From Acidimicrobiaceae bacterium (lineage in GTDB: Bacteria > Actinomycetota > Acidimicrobiia > Acidimicrobiales > Ilumatobacteraceae), in assembly GCA_016722025.1 (NCBI GenBank), contig JADKGZ010000018.1, forward strand, positions 4,266-68,265: 64,000 nucleotides of DNA. The letters are read 5' to 3'. The first letter of the stretch is position 1; each line of letters starts with the position of its first letter. The notes below the pieces were generated by a model. The model ran no database searches. It saw only the letters and a list, made by a program, of their open reading frames with translations, and had not been told where the DNA came from. Below are positions 25,935 to 34,702 of this stretch, one piece after another. The position numbers and the translations under genes are program-made.

Positions 25935-26570
25935 TCAGGCAGGGGAGCCGAACTGGCGGTCGCCGGCGTCGCCGAGGCCGGGCACGATGAAGGCGGTCTC
26001 GTTGAGGCGCTCGTCGAGGGAGGCCGTGTAGACGGCGAGGTCGAGGCCGCTCTGGCGCAGCAGTTCGATGCCCTCGGGGGCGGCCAGCACGCACACGACG
26101 ATGATGGTGCCGGTGGCGCCGCGCTCCACCAGCAGGTTGCACGTGTGCGCCAGCGAGCCACCGGTGGCCAACATCGGGTCGAGCACGATGATCTGCCGGC
26201 CGGCCAGGCTCTCCGGCAGCTTGTTCACGTATGGCTTGGGCTGATGGGTCTCCTCGTCGCGCGCCACGCCGATGAAGCCGACGTCGGCGTTGGGCAGCAG
26301 GTCTTGTGCAGCGTGCAGGAAGCCGAGGCCGGCGCGAAGCACCGGCACCACCACCGGCTGGCTGGTGAGTTGTCGTCCGAGGGTTTCGGTGAGGGGGGTT
26401 TGCACTCGAACCGCGTGCGTGGGCAATCCGCGAGTGGCCTCGGCCATCAGCAGCGTGCCGATGCGCTCCAGCTCCTGGCGAAACAGCGCGTTCGGCGTGT
26501 CCTTGTCGCGCACGCGTGTGAGCGAATCGGCAATCAGCGGGTGGTCGACGACGTGGAGAGCAACAGCCAT
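25935..26570 (-). CDS. upp: Uracil phosphoribosyltransferase
   Basis: A 211-residue protein with LHVVDHPLIADSLTRVRDKDT and the PRPP loop LDPMLATGGS. PVLRAGLG and the C-terminal IVPGLGDAGDRQFG, which contacts uracil, are also present. It converts uracil and PRPP to UMP in pyrimidine salvage. It is convergent with the SGNH hydrolase and lies downstream of adenosine deaminase on the same strand, separated by 117 bases that contain a dispersed repeat (26609-26672). Confidence 0.96.
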   Translation of the reverse strand: MAVALHVVDHPLIADSLTRVRDKDTPNALFRQELERIGTLLMAEATRGLPTHAVRVQTPLTETLGRQLTSQPVVVPVLRAGLGFLHAAQDLLPNADVGFIGVARDEETHQPKPYVNKLPESLAGRQIIVLDPMLATGGSLAHTCNLLVERGATGTIIVVCVLAAPEGIELLRQSGLDLAVYTASLDERLNETAFIVPGLGDAGDRQFGSPA

Positions 26571-26608
26571 GCCACGAGTGTGCCAGATCGGTGCCCCGCC
26601 TCGAACTT

Positions 26609-26672
26609 CCAGTTTTGTGTCAAGACCCGGAACTCACAGGCCCAGGTCAGCCCCCGACAGCCTTTACGCAGA
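26609..26672 (-). repeat. Dispersed intergenic repeat, copy 1
   Basis: About 64 bases starting CCAGTTTTGTGTCAAGA and containing GAACTCACAG and CGACAG. A second copy at 51398-51460 matches at roughly 50 of 64 aligned positions with one gap. Both copies lie a few bases past the stop codon of a minus-strand gene and before the next minus-strand gene. On the minus strand both contain CTTGACACAAA, which resembles a -35 box. Confidence 0.75.
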
Positions 26673-26687
26673 AGTGGGTCGGTGGGG

Positions 26688-27743
26688 TCAGAGGGCGCCG
26701 GCGCGGGCCATTGCGTAGCGAGGCTTGATGATGCCGTTGATGATCTTCAGCCGGTCGGGGAAGGGGGCGAACGCGCTCTTCATGCCGTTGATCGTGATCC
26801 ACTCGAAGTCGTCGATTCCCCAGCCGAAGGCGTCGCGCAGTTGCTCCATCTCGTAGCTCATCGACGTGGCGCTCATCAACCGGTTGTCGGTGTTGAGCGT
26901 GACCCGGAAGCGCAAGCGGCGCAGCATGCCGATGGGGTGTTCGGCCACGCTGGCGCAGATGCCGGTGCCCACGTTGCTGGTGGGGCACAGCTCGAGCGGG
27001 ATGCGGCGGTCGCGCACGAAGGTGGCGAGACGGCCCAGCTGCTCCTCGCCCTCGGGCCCGGTGATGTCGTCGATGATGCGCACACCGTGGCCCAAGCGCT
27101 CGGCGCCGCAGAACTGCACGGCCTCCCAGATGCTGGGGAGACCGAAGGCCTCGCCGGCATGAATGGTGATGTGGAAGTTCTCGCGCCGCACGTACTCGAA
27201 GGCGCCCAGGTGGCGTGTGGGCGGGTAGCCCGCCTCGGCGCCGGCGATGTCGAAGCCCACGCAGCCGGCATCGCGCCAACGCACCGCCAGCTCGGCGATC
27301 TCGGTGCTGCGTGCAGCGGTGCGCATGGCGGAGCAGATGAGATAGATGGTGAGGTCGGTGCCGGCCGCCAGGCGGAAGCCGTCGAGGATGGCCTCGACCA
27401 CCTCGTCGAGCGTGAGACCCTTCTCGGTGCACAGCTCGGGTGCCATCCGCACCTCCGCGTACACGACGCCGTCGGCGGCGAGGTCGACCGCGCACTCGTA
27501 GCTGACCCGCTCGATCGCGTCGCGGTGCTGCATCACGCCGACGGTGTGCGCGAAGGTCTCCAGGTACAGCACCAGGTCGTTGCGCTTGGCGCCGCGGTTG
27601 AACCACGAGGCCAGCTCGGCCTCGTCGTGCGAGGGCAGGTTCTTGTAGCCGTACTCGTCGGCCAGTTCGATCACCGTGCGGGGCCGCAACCCACCATCGA
27701 GGTGGTCGTGCAGCAGCACCTTGGGCAGCGTCGTGATGTTCAT
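26688..27743 (-). CDS. add: Adenosine deaminase
   Basis: A 351-residue TIM-barrel deaminase with LLHDHLDGGLRP (zinc-binding HxH), FHITIHAGEAFGLPS (catalytic Glu), RLGHGVRI and the zinc Asp in LNTDNRL. It converts adenosine or deoxyadenosine to inosine in purine salvage. Its length and motif order are standard. It is divergent from queF with 57 bases between starts. A nucleoside-type BMP ABC transporter is encoded 6 kb away on the same strand, fitting uptake followed by deamination. Confidence 0.95.
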   Translation of the reverse strand: MNITTLPKVLLHDHLDGGLRPRTVIELADEYGYKNLPSHDEAELASWFNRGAKRNDLVLYLETFAHTVGVMQHRDAIERVSYECAVDLAADGVVYAEVRMAPELCTEKGLTLDEVVEAILDGFRLAAGTDLTIYLICSAMRTAARSTEIAELAVRWRDAGCVGFDIAGAEAGYPPTRHLGAFEYVRRENFHITIHAGEAFGLPSIWEAVQFCGAERLGHGVRIIDDITGPEGEEQLGRLATFVRDRRIPLELCPTSNVGTGICASVAEHPIGMLRRLRFRVTLNTDNRLMSATSMSYEMEQLRDAFGWGIDDFEWITINGMKSAFAPFPDRLKIINGIIKPRYAMARAGAL

Positions 27744-27787
27744 GCGGTCACCATCGTCTCAGCGTAGGCGGCTGCCCGCAGCACCCC

Positions 27788-27793
27788 TACCCT
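27788..27793 (+). promoter_or_regulatory. -10 hexamer TACCCT of a probable leaderless promoter
   Basis: TACCCT, then 7 bases, then the ATG at 27801 of queF; no Shine-Dalgarno sequence. Confidence 0.45.
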
Positions 27794-27800
27794 GTCGGCC

Positions 27801-28187
27801 ATGGAACAGCCAGCGCCCGCCCTCACCATCCTGGGCAGCACCGTTCGTCACGCCGTCGAGCACGTAGAGGTGTTCCCCGCGCCGGCCAACGTCACCACGG
27901 TTCGGTTCACCAACGACGAGCTCGCGTCGATGTGCCCCGTCACCCAGCAGCCCGACCTGTCCACCGTGGTCATCGAGTACGTGCCCGGCCAGTGGTGCAT
28001 CGAGAGCAAGAGCCTCAAGCTGTACCTGTGGGGGTTTCGCGATCGGGCCGTGTTCGCCGAAGCGATGGCGGCCGAGATCGCCGGTGAGGTGATGCTGTCG
28101 GCGCAGCCGCGGCACGTGCGGGTCACCCTCACCCAGCGCCCTCGCGGCGGCATCGAAGTGCAGGCTGTCGCCCAGTTCGGCGGCTGA
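27801..28187 (+). CDS. queF: NADPH-dependent preQ0 reductase (7-cyano-7-deazaguanine reductase)
   Basis: A 128-residue T-fold protein with SMCPVTQQPDLSTVVIEYVPGQWCIESKSLKLYLWGFR. The first Cys forms the thioimide with preQ0, and ESKSLK is the QueF family motif. RGGIEVQ closes the domain. It reduces the nitrile of preQ0 to preQ1 for queuosine-modified tRNA. At this length it is the small unimodular type. No other queuosine gene (queC, queD, queE, tgt, queA) is in the window, so it stands alone here. Confidence 0.9.
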   Translation: MEQPAPALTILGSTVRHAVEHVEVFPAPANVTTVRFTNDELASMCPVTQQPDLSTVVIEYVPGQWCIESKSLKLYLWGFRDRAVFAEAMAAEIAGEVMLSAQPRHVRVTLTQRPRGGIEVQAVAQFGG

Positions 28188-28198
28188 CGCCGGCCCGG

Positions 28199-29383
28199 CT
28201 ACGACCGCGACCGGAGCGCTCCCGAGGCGCGCAGGTTGGCCACTCCGTCGGGCGTGTAGCCCAACTCGGCGAGCACCTCCTCGCCGTGCTCCCCGATGAG
28301 CGCTGCCTGCCGACGCACGCCCGCGGGGGTGCTGTCGAAGACGACAGGCGACGGGATCACGTGGTAGCTGCCCGCATGCGAGTGCTCGGCGACCGGATAC
28401 CCGGCCACCAGCTCGTCGAGGTTCACGATCGGACTGCACGGGATGTCGTGCTCGTCACAGAACTCGAGCCACGAGGCGGTGCTGCGCGTGCGGACGATCT
28501 CGGCGACCGCCGCGTACAGCACCTCCACGTTCGCCGAGCGGCTGGCCCGGTTCTCCAGGACGGGGTCGGCGGCGAGGTCGTCGCGCCCTCCCAGGCGGAA
28601 CAGGTCGACGTAGTTGTCGCGGCTGTAGGGGAGCATGTGGATCCAGCCGTCGGCGGTGCGTTGCGGCCCGCGGTCGGCGGACAGCACCCGTCGGTAGCCG
28701 GTGCTGCCCAGCGGCGGCTCCGGAATCGCGTCGGCGCCGTGCTCGACGAGCATGAAGGCCTGCATCGTGGGCACCATCGGCACCTCCACCCGCTGCCCCT
28801 CGCCGGTTCGGTCGCGATGGTGCAGTGCCGCCAGCACCGCGTAGACGATCGTGATGCCGCTGACCTTGTCGGCGATGATCGACGGGACGATGCGCGGCTC
28901 GCCCCCTTGCTGCTCGTAGAGGTGGGCGACTCCGGCTGCCGACTGCACCACGTCGTCGTACGCAGGCCGGTCGCCCGCGGCGGAGTCGGTGGGCCAGCCC
29001 TGCGCCTGGCAGTAGATGATGTCAGGCTTGCGCGTGGCGACATCGGGGTAGGCGAGGCGGAGGCGCCCCAGTGGGCCCGGGCGCAGGTTGGTGACGAGGA
29101 TGTCGCTGTGTTCGGCCAGGCGCAGGCAGGCCTCGCGGCCGTCGGGGTGCTTGAGATCGAGCGAGATGTTGCGCTTGTTGCGCAGCAGGTTCAACGCGGT
29201 GCCGGAGAGCTGCGGGTGTCGGCCCTGCCCCATGAACCGGTTGGTGTCGCCGCCGATGTCCTCGACCGTGATCACGTCGGCGCCGAGGTCACCCAGGATC
29301 TGCGTGGCCAGCGGCCCCATCACCACGGAGGTGAGATCGAGCACGCGCACGTCCGAGAGCGGGCCGCCCGCGGCTGATGTCAT
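28199..29383 (-). CDS. CaiB/BaiF family CoA-transferase
   Basis: A 394-residue class III CoA-transferase. VRVLDLTSVVMGPLATQILGDLGADVITVED is the N-terminal Rossmann/CoA region, PAYDDVVQSAAG holds the catalytic Asp, and the C-terminal EHDIPCSPIV and GEHGEEVLAELGYT are typical. It moves CoA between carboxylic acids. It starts 9 bases after the stop of the last ABC permease, so it probably reads through from the BMP transporter operon, although the metabolic link to nucleoside uptake is unclear. It is convergent with queF. Confidence 0.9.
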   Translation of the reverse strand: MTSAAGGPLSDVRVLDLTSVVMGPLATQILGDLGADVITVEDIGGDTNRFMGQGRHPQLSGTALNLLRNKRNISLDLKHPDGREACLRLAEHSDILVTNLRPGPLGRLRLAYPDVATRKPDIIYCQAQGWPTDSAAGDRPAYDDVVQSAAGVAHLYEQQGGEPRIVPSIIADKVSGITIVYAVLAALHHRDRTGEGQRVEVPMVPTMQAFMLVEHGADAIPEPPLGSTGYRRVLSADRGPQRTADGWIHMLPYSRDNYVDLFRLGGRDDLAADPVLENRASRSANVEVLYAAVAEIVRTRSTASWLEFCDEHDIPCSPIVNLDELVAGYPVAEHSHAGSYHVIPSPVVFDSTPAGVRRQAALIGEHGEEVLAELGYTPDGVANLRASGALRSRS

Positions 29384-29392
29384 CTCGGTGCG

Positions 29393-30700
29393 CTAGTGGC
29401 TCTCGCCGCTGCGGTACGGCAGGCCGGCATGCGCCGGTGGGCGCAGGCGTTGGCTGGCAGTGGCCAGCACGATCAAGGTGAGCAGGTAGGGGGCTGCTTT
29501 GGTGAGCGGCTCGGGCACCTCGTCGATGGTGAAGTAGCCGATCAGCAGCACCGCCGCCGCGAGTGCGCCGTTGATGGCCGGAACCACCTTCTTCTGCACC
29601 ATCGACACGATGGCCGCAAGTGCGCCGACCGATGCCAGGAAGAGGAACAACTTGGGCAGGCTCTCCGGGCCGACCAGCTGCAGTGCCTCTGCGAAACCGA
29701 ACAGTGCCGCGCCACCGAGCACCCCGGTGGGGCGCCAGTTGCCGAAGATGGTGGTGGCCAACCCGACGAAGCCACGGCTCGCGGTTTGACCCTGCTGGTA
29801 GTAGTTGGACATCACGATCGACAGGAAGCCGCCACCGAGGCCCGCCAGGCCACCGCTGATGGCCAACGCGAGGTAGCGCAGCGGCGTGACCTTCACGCCC
29901 AGGGTCTCCGCTGCTGCCGGCGCCTCGCCGGAGGACCGCACTCGCAAGCCGAAGCGCGTGCGCCACAGCACCCACGCCGACAGCGGCACCATCAGCAAGG
30001 CGATGACGCTGGCCCACGAGACGTTGAACACCAGGCCGCGCAGCACGCCCGCGATGTCGGGTAGCAGGAAGAACGGCTTCTTCTCCAGCCAGCCGAGCAT
30101 GTCGGGACTCTTCCACCCACCGATCTGGCCGCCGGAAAGGAACGGCATGTTGATGCGCGGGATGGCCCCCTTCTGCTGGGGTGACTTGCTGATGCCGCCG
30201 CCGGTGTCGGGGGTGTACACCAGCTCGCTCAGGTAGCGCATCGCTCCGAACGCGAAGAGGTTGATGGCGACACCGGAGATGACGTGGTTGACGTTGAACC
30301 GCACCACGGCGAAGGCATGGATGAGGCCCCCGACGCAGCCGGCGAGCACGGCCAGCAGCAACCCGACCCAAGGGCCGTACTTCCACGCACCCCAGCCGCC
30401 GAACCAGGTGCCGAGGATCATCATGCCCTCGATGCCGATGTTGACAATGCCCACGCGTTCGGCCCACAGGCCCGCCAGACCAGCGAGCAGGATGGGCGTG
30501 GTGACCCGCAAGGTGGTGCTCATCGTGCCCGACGACGTGAGGTCGTCGCCGTCGGTGATCATGCGAGTGAGCGAGAGCAGCGTGAACAGCACGCCGCCCA
30601 CCACCATCACTCGTGCGGCCGACGGCTTGGCGAGCAGCGCCATCCACTTTGAACTCGTCGGTTCAGAAGCCGAGGTGCCGGTGAGCTCGGTGGTGGTCAT
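29393..30700 (-). CDS. ABC transporter permease of the BMP/nucleoside type (second permease)
   Basis: A 435-residue integral membrane protein with about ten hydrophobic segments in the BPD_transp_2 arrangement, including LRVTTPILLAGLAGLWAERVGIVNIGIEGMMI near the start. The cytoplasmic motif RSSGEAPAAAETLGVKVTPLRYLALAISGGLAGLGGGFLS contacts the ATPase. It resembles YufQ/NupQ-type permeases of nucleoside importers. Its start overlaps the stop of the upstream permease (ATGA). Confidence 0.88.
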   Translation of the reverse strand: MTTTELTGTSASEPTSSKWMALLAKPSAARVMVVGGVLFTLLSLTRMITDGDDLTSSGTMSTTLRVTTPILLAGLAGLWAERVGIVNIGIEGMMILGTWFGGWGAWKYGPWVGLLLAVLAGCVGGLIHAFAVVRFNVNHVISGVAINLFAFGAMRYLSELVYTPDTGGGISKSPQQKGAIPRINMPFLSGGQIGGWKSPDMLGWLEKKPFFLLPDIAGVLRGLVFNVSWASVIALLMVPLSAWVLWRTRFGLRVRSSGEAPAAAETLGVKVTPLRYLALAISGGLAGLGGGFLSIVMSNYYQQGQTASRGFVGLATTIFGNWRPTGVLGGAALFGFAEALQLVGPESLPKLFLFLASVGALAAIVSMVQKKVVPAINGALAAAVLLIGYFTIDEVPEPLTKAAPYLLTLIVLATASQRLRPPAHAGLPYRSGESH

Positions 30701-31875
30701 GCCGTCACCGCCACCGGGGCGGCGAGCTGGGCGGCAGTTCGGTCAGCCGTGCGCTTCGCCATCTTCCGGTTCACCACTTCGTTCACGATCACGACTGTGA
30801 TCAAGATGATGGCCTTGATGACCAGGATGATCGACTGCGGGATCTTGGCGATCTGCAGCGGCCCGGCCGTGGCATCGAGGAAACCCCACAGCAGCGCCGA
30901 GATGATGATGCCCGCTGGGTGGTTGCGGCCCAGGAGTGCCACCGCGATGCCGTTGAAGCCGTAGCCGTCGGGTCGGGTGGGGCCATAGGAGTGAGTGGTG
31001 CCCAGCAGCGCTGGCAAGCCCGCCAAACCGGCCACGCCGCCGGAGAGCAGCATGGCGGTGAGGATCATCCGGTTCGAGCTGATGCCGGCGGTGCGAGCGG
31101 CCACCGCGTTGCCGCCGGACGCTCGCAGACGGAACCCGAACTGGCTCTTGTAGATCAGCAGCCAGAACGCGACCACGACCAGCAGGGCAATCAGCACGAA
31201 CGATGTGACGTCGGTGCTCACCGACCCGCCGCCGTCGGTCTTGGACGTGACGGTGAACAGCGTCGGCATCCATGCGGACGTGGGCAGCGGCTTCGTACGC
31301 ACGTCGAGGTTGCCCGGGTTCTCGTAGCGGAAGAAGTCGTTGAACAGCCAGTCGATCAAGGCCAGCGCGATCGAGTTGAGCATGATCGTCGCGATCACCT
31401 CGTTGACGCCTCGCTTCACTCGCAGCAACCCTGCGATGCCGGCCCAGATGGCGCCGGCGATGATGCCGATCAGGAGACAGAAGGTGACGTGCAGCACCGG
31501 TGGCAGCTCGACGTAGGCGCCGGCCACTCCTGCCCAGAACATGCCCATCAGGAACTGACCTTCGACACCGATGTTGAAGAGGTTCATCTTGAACCCGATG
31601 GCCACTGCCACGGCGGCGATGATCAGCGGGGTTGCGCGCTGCACGGCCTCGGCCAGCTTGTACGGCTGTGTGCCGCTGCTCACCATCTTGGAGAACGCTT
31701 CGACCGGGTCCTTGCCGGTGACCAGCAGCACCAGGCCGCCGATCAGCATGGCCAGCACCACTGCGGCAGCAGAGCTGGCAAGGGTGACCAGCACGGATTG
31801 GCCGCTGCGAGGACGACCGATGCGGCTGAAGAAGCCGGCCATCCCTTCGGCCGACGTGGAGACGGGTGTGTTCAC
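30697..31875 (-). CDS. ABC transporter permease of the BMP/nucleoside type (first permease)
   Basis: A 392-residue membrane protein with the BPD_transp_2 pattern: MNLFNIGVEGQFLMGMFWAG, an EVIATIMLNSIALALIDWL helix, and the ATPase-coupling loop RASGGNAVAARTAGISSNRMILTAMLLSGGVAGLAG. It corresponds to YufP/NupP-type permeases. It overlaps the ATPase gene upstream and the second permease downstream by four bases each, so the three are one translation-coupled unit. Confidence 0.88.
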   Translation of the reverse strand: MNTPVSTSAEGMAGFFSRIGRPRSGQSVLVTLASSAAAVVLAMLIGGLVLLVTGKDPVEAFSKMVSSGTQPYKLAEAVQRATPLIIAAVAVAIGFKMNLFNIGVEGQFLMGMFWAGVAGAYVELPPVLHVTFCLLIGIIAGAIWAGIAGLLRVKRGVNEVIATIMLNSIALALIDWLFNDFFRYENPGNLDVRTKPLPTSAWMPTLFTVTSKTDGGGSVSTDVTSFVLIALLVVVAFWLLIYKSQFGFRLRASGGNAVAARTAGISSNRMILTAMLLSGGVAGLAGLPALLGTTHSYGPTRPDGYGFNGIAVALLGRNHPAGIIISALLWGFLDATAGPLQIAKIPQSIILVIKAIILITVVIVNEVVNRKMAKRTADRTAAQLAAPVAVTA

Positions 31876-33404
31876 GATGCCACCTCCTGGAGGCCACCGG
31901 TCATGTACGTGCCGAGCAGCTCAGGGGTTGCGTCGCCCGGGGTGAGGCGAGCATTGATGCGCCCGTCGAACATCACCACGATGTTGTCGGAGAGGCCGAT
32001 CAGCTCCTCCAGGTCGGCGGAGATGAGCAGCACCGCCAGGCCTTGGTCGCGGGCAACGCGGAGCTTGTCCCAGATGGCGGCTTGCGCGCCGATGTCGACG
32101 CCCCGAGTCGGGTGAGCGGCGATCAGCACCTGCGGGTCGCTGGACAGCTCGCGACCGACGAGCAGCTTCTGCTGGTTGCCGCCGGAGAGCGCATAGGCAG
32201 GCACGACCTCGCTGGGAGTGCGGACATCGAACTGCTCGATGATGTCGCGGCAATCGGCCCGAGTGGCGGCGCCGTCGATGAACGGACCCTTGAGGAACTC
32301 AGGATTCGCGTCGCGACCGAGCAGCGTGTTCTCCCAGAGCGGGAACTCGAGCAGCAAGCCTTCGCGATGGCGGTCGAACGGGATGTAGGACAGCCCGTTC
32401 ACCAGTCGGTCGTGCGCGCTGGCGCCGGTGACGTCGGCGCCGCCGATGTGGACCGACCCGGCGCTGGGCTTCACCTGACCGAGGATGGCTTCACAGAGCT
32501 CGAACTGGCCGTTGCCCTCCACGCCGGCGACACCGAGCACCTCGCCGCGTCGGATGACGAACGAGACGTCGTCGACCAGCGGCTTGTGGCCTGGGCCGGT
32601 GACCGTGAGCGACTTCACCTCCAGTTGCACCTCCGTGCCCACCTCAGTGGTGCGGCCGTGCGGTGACGGCAGCTCGCTGCCCACCATCAGCTCGGCCAGC
32701 TGACCACGAGTGACGTCGGCCGGCTTCACTTCGGCGACCGTCGTGCCGGCACGGATGACGGTGATGTCGTCGGAGACGGTGAGCACTTCGTCGAGCTTGT
32801 GGGAGATGAAGATGATCGTGGCGCCGTCGGCCACCAGTCGGTGCAGGTTGCCGAACAGCTCTTCCACTTCCTGAGGCACCAGCACCGCAGTGGGCTCGTC
32901 GAGGATGAGGATCTTGGCGCCCCGGAACAGCACCTTGAGGATCTCCACTCGTTGGCGCTGGCCGACCCCGAGGTCGGACACGGTTGCTTCGAGATCGACG
33001 TGGGTGCCGGACTGCGCCATGATGGCCTGCAGCGTGCGCCGGGCGTCGTCGTACTTGATGACACCGCCCGCCACCGGCTCGGCCCCGAGCACGATGTTCT
33101 CCAAGACGGTGAGGTTGTCGGCGAGCATGAAGTGCTGGTGCACCATGCCGATGCCGGCAGCGATCGCATCGCTCGGCGAGCGAAAGGTGATCGGCTGATC
33201 GAAGACCGAGATGGTGCCGGCCTCGGGCTGGTGCATGCCGTACAGGGTCTTCATCAACGTCGACTTGCCGGCGCCGTTCTCGCCCACGATTGCGTGGATG
33301 GTGCGCGCCCGAACGTTGAGGTTGACGTCGTGGTTGGCGATCACACCGGGGAATCGCTTCTCGATCCCCGCGAGCTGCACCGCCAGCGTCTCGTTGCCCA
33401 TCAT
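31872..33404 (-). CDS. Tandem-ATPase ABC transporter ATP-binding protein (sugar/nucleoside type)
   Basis: A 510-residue protein with two ABC domains. The first has VGENGAGKSTLMKTLYG (Walker A), DLGVGQRQRVEILKVL (signature) and ILILDEPTAVL (Walker B). The second has VAGVEGNGQFELCEAI in place of a normal Walker A and ALSGGNQQKLLVGREL as signature. This degenerate second P-loop is usual for the Rbs/Yuf-type family. It energises the two permeases. GAGGGGG lies before a double ATG (33404 and 33401). The preceding gene is the BMP lipoprotein, with a strong hairpin between them. Confidence 0.92.
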   Translation of the reverse strand: MMGNETLAVQLAGIEKRFPGVIANHDVNLNVRARTIHAIVGENGAGKSTLMKTLYGMHQPEAGTISVFDQPITFRSPSDAIAAGIGMVHQHFMLADNLTVLENIVLGAEPVAGGVIKYDDARRTLQAIMAQSGTHVDLEATVSDLGVGQRQRVEILKVLFRGAKILILDEPTAVLVPQEVEELFGNLHRLVADGATIIFISHKLDEVLTVSDDITVIRAGTTVAEVKPADVTRGQLAELMVGSELPSPHGRTTEVGTEVQLEVKSLTVTGPGHKPLVDDVSFVIRRGEVLGVAGVEGNGQFELCEAILGQVKPSAGSVHIGGADVTGASAHDRLVNGLSYIPFDRHREGLLLEFPLWENTLLGRDANPEFLKGPFIDGAATRADCRDIIEQFDVRTPSEVVPAYALSGGNQQKLLVGRELSSDPQVLIAAHPTRGVDIGAQAAIWDKLRVARDQGLAVLLISADLEELIGLSDNIVVMFDGRINARLTPGDATPELLGTYMTGGLQEVAS

Positions 33405-33440
33405 CCCCCTCGTACGTTTCGTTCAGGTGCCGTTATAGCA

Positions 33441-33470
33441 GAGAGCCCGGGGGCGCACCCCCGGGCTCTC
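33441..33470 (-). terminator. Strong intercistronic hairpin between the BMP lipoprotein and ABC ATPase genes
   Basis: GAGAGCCCGGGGG, a four-base loop CGCA, and CCCCCGGGCTCTC make a perfect 13-bp stem. It lies after the bmp stop and before the ATPase start on the same strand and has no U-run. It probably reduces read-through, so the binding protein is made in excess of the membrane parts, a common arrangement for importers. Confidence 0.75.
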
Positions 33471-33486
33471 GACTTGCTAATGGTGA

Positions 33487-33505
33487 CTGATCTGTGTCAG
33501 ATCAG
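33487..33505 (-). other. Small hairpin overlapping the bmp stop codon
   Basis: CTGATCT, loop GTGTC, AGATCAG form a 7-bp stem that includes the TGA of the BMP gene. It may protect the 3' end or add to the neighbouring terminator. Confidence 0.4.
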
Positions 33506-34581
33506 GGTGCGGTCGGAACCACGATCGTGCCGGCAACGATGTCGGCCTTGATCTGCTCCAACTGATCCTTCACGTCGTCGAGGTAGCCACCCGAGGTGGA
33601 GTAGCCCACGCCGTCGACCTTGAGGTCGTAGGTGGCGAAGCCACCGGCGAGGGTGCCGTCCTGAGCGGCCTTGACGGTCTCGAACACGGCGACGTCGACG
33701 CGCTTGAGCATCGAGGTGAGGATGTGTGCCTGCTGCTCGGGAGTGGCGGTGGCCCACTGGTCACTGTCCACGCCGATGGCCCACTTGCCGCTCTCGACAG
33801 CGGCGGCGATGGTGCCGTTACCAGAACCACCAGCGGCCGTGTAGACCACGTCGGCGCCATCGGCGTACCAGCCGTTGGCGATCTCCTTGGCCTTGTCGGG
33901 CGAGTTCCAGGCGTTGTTGTCGCCGGCAGCACCGAGGTACTGCACGTTGACCACGATGTCGGGGTTGATGTACTTCGCCCCGGCCGTGTAACCAGCCTCG
34001 AACTTCTTGATGAGGTCGATCTCCTGGCCGCCGATGAAGCCGATGATGCCGCTCTCGCTCTTCAGTGCCGCGGCGGCACCGACGAGGAACGAACCTTCGT
34101 GCTCGGCGAAGCCGAGGAAGAGGACGTTGGGGGTGGCGTTCTCGTAGAAGCCGTCGACGTTGGCGTAGATGGTGCCGGGGTTGGCGGCAGCGACTTCCGC
34201 AAGGCCTTCACCGAAGGCGAAACCGACCGCGATGATCGGGTTGTTGCCGTTGGCAGTGAGGGTCTCGAGGTTGGGCTTGCGGTCTTCCGCAGTGGTGGCT
34301 TCGAGCTCGTCGACGGTGACGCCGAGCTCGGAGGTGGCCAGGTCGGCGCCGGCAGCTGCCGAGTCGTTGAACGTGCCGTCGCCACGGCCACCGGTGTCGA
34401 ATGCCAGACCGACCTTGATGTCAGTGGCAGGTGCGGTGGTGTCGCCGGTCGTTTCGCCCGGTGCAGTCGTGTCGGCGGGTGCCTTCGTGTCGCTGCTCTC
34501 GGAATCGGAGCCGCATGATGCAGCCACGAGACCAAACGCCGCAACGAGGGCAATAGCAGCGAAATGCTTGCTCTTGCGCAT
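33502..34581 (-). CDS. BMP family substrate-binding lipoprotein of a nucleoside-type ABC importer
   Basis: A 359-residue lipoprotein. MRKSKHFAAIALVAAFGLVAASCGSD is a lipobox signal, followed by a Thr/Ala/Asp-rich linker. The BMP domain opens KVGLAFDTGGRGDGTFNDSA, the PnrA-type nucleoside-binding signature, and later has GFIGGQEIDLIKKFEAGYTAGA and VVYTAAGGSGNG. It captures the ligand outside the membrane for the downstream permeases. AAGGGGGAG precedes the ATG at 34581 by six bases. Nucleosides are the likely ligand from the family, supported by add and upp nearby. Confidence 0.92.
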   Translation of the reverse strand: MRKSKHFAAIALVAAFGLVAASCGSDSESSDTKAPADTTAPGETTGDTTAPATDIKVGLAFDTGGRGDGTFNDSAAAGADLATSELGVTVDELEATTAEDRKPNLETLTANGNNPIIAVGFAFGEGLAEVAAANPGTIYANVDGFYENATPNVLFLGFAEHEGSFLVGAAAALKSESGIIGFIGGQEIDLIKKFEAGYTAGAKYINPDIVVNVQYLGAAGDNNAWNSPDKAKEIANGWYADGADVVYTAAGGSGNGTIAAAVESGKWAIGVDSDQWATATPEQQAHILTSMLKRVDVAVFETVKAAQDGTLAGGFATYDLKVDGVGYSTSGGYLDDVKDQLEQIKADIVAGTIVVPTAP

Positions 34582-34689
34582 GTTGTCTCCCCCTTGGAGT
34601 GTTGGAGTTGGTGGATGAACTATCCGCTCCAAAGCGTAGCCGTGATGGAGGCTCGTGCTCCATTGCCTGCGGGATCGTTCTCCTGCTCG

Positions 34690-34695
34690 TAACCT
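34690..34695 (+). promoter_or_regulatory. -10 hexamer TAACCT of a probable leaderless promoter
   Basis: TAACCT, then 7 bases, then the ATG at 34703. Confidence 0.45.
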
Positions 34696-34702
34696 TGTCC
34701 CG

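Noticed and set aside
26145..27767. 540-codon plus-strand frame spanning upp and add
   Set aside because: It lies across two well-supported enzymes on the other strand and shows no recognisable domain.
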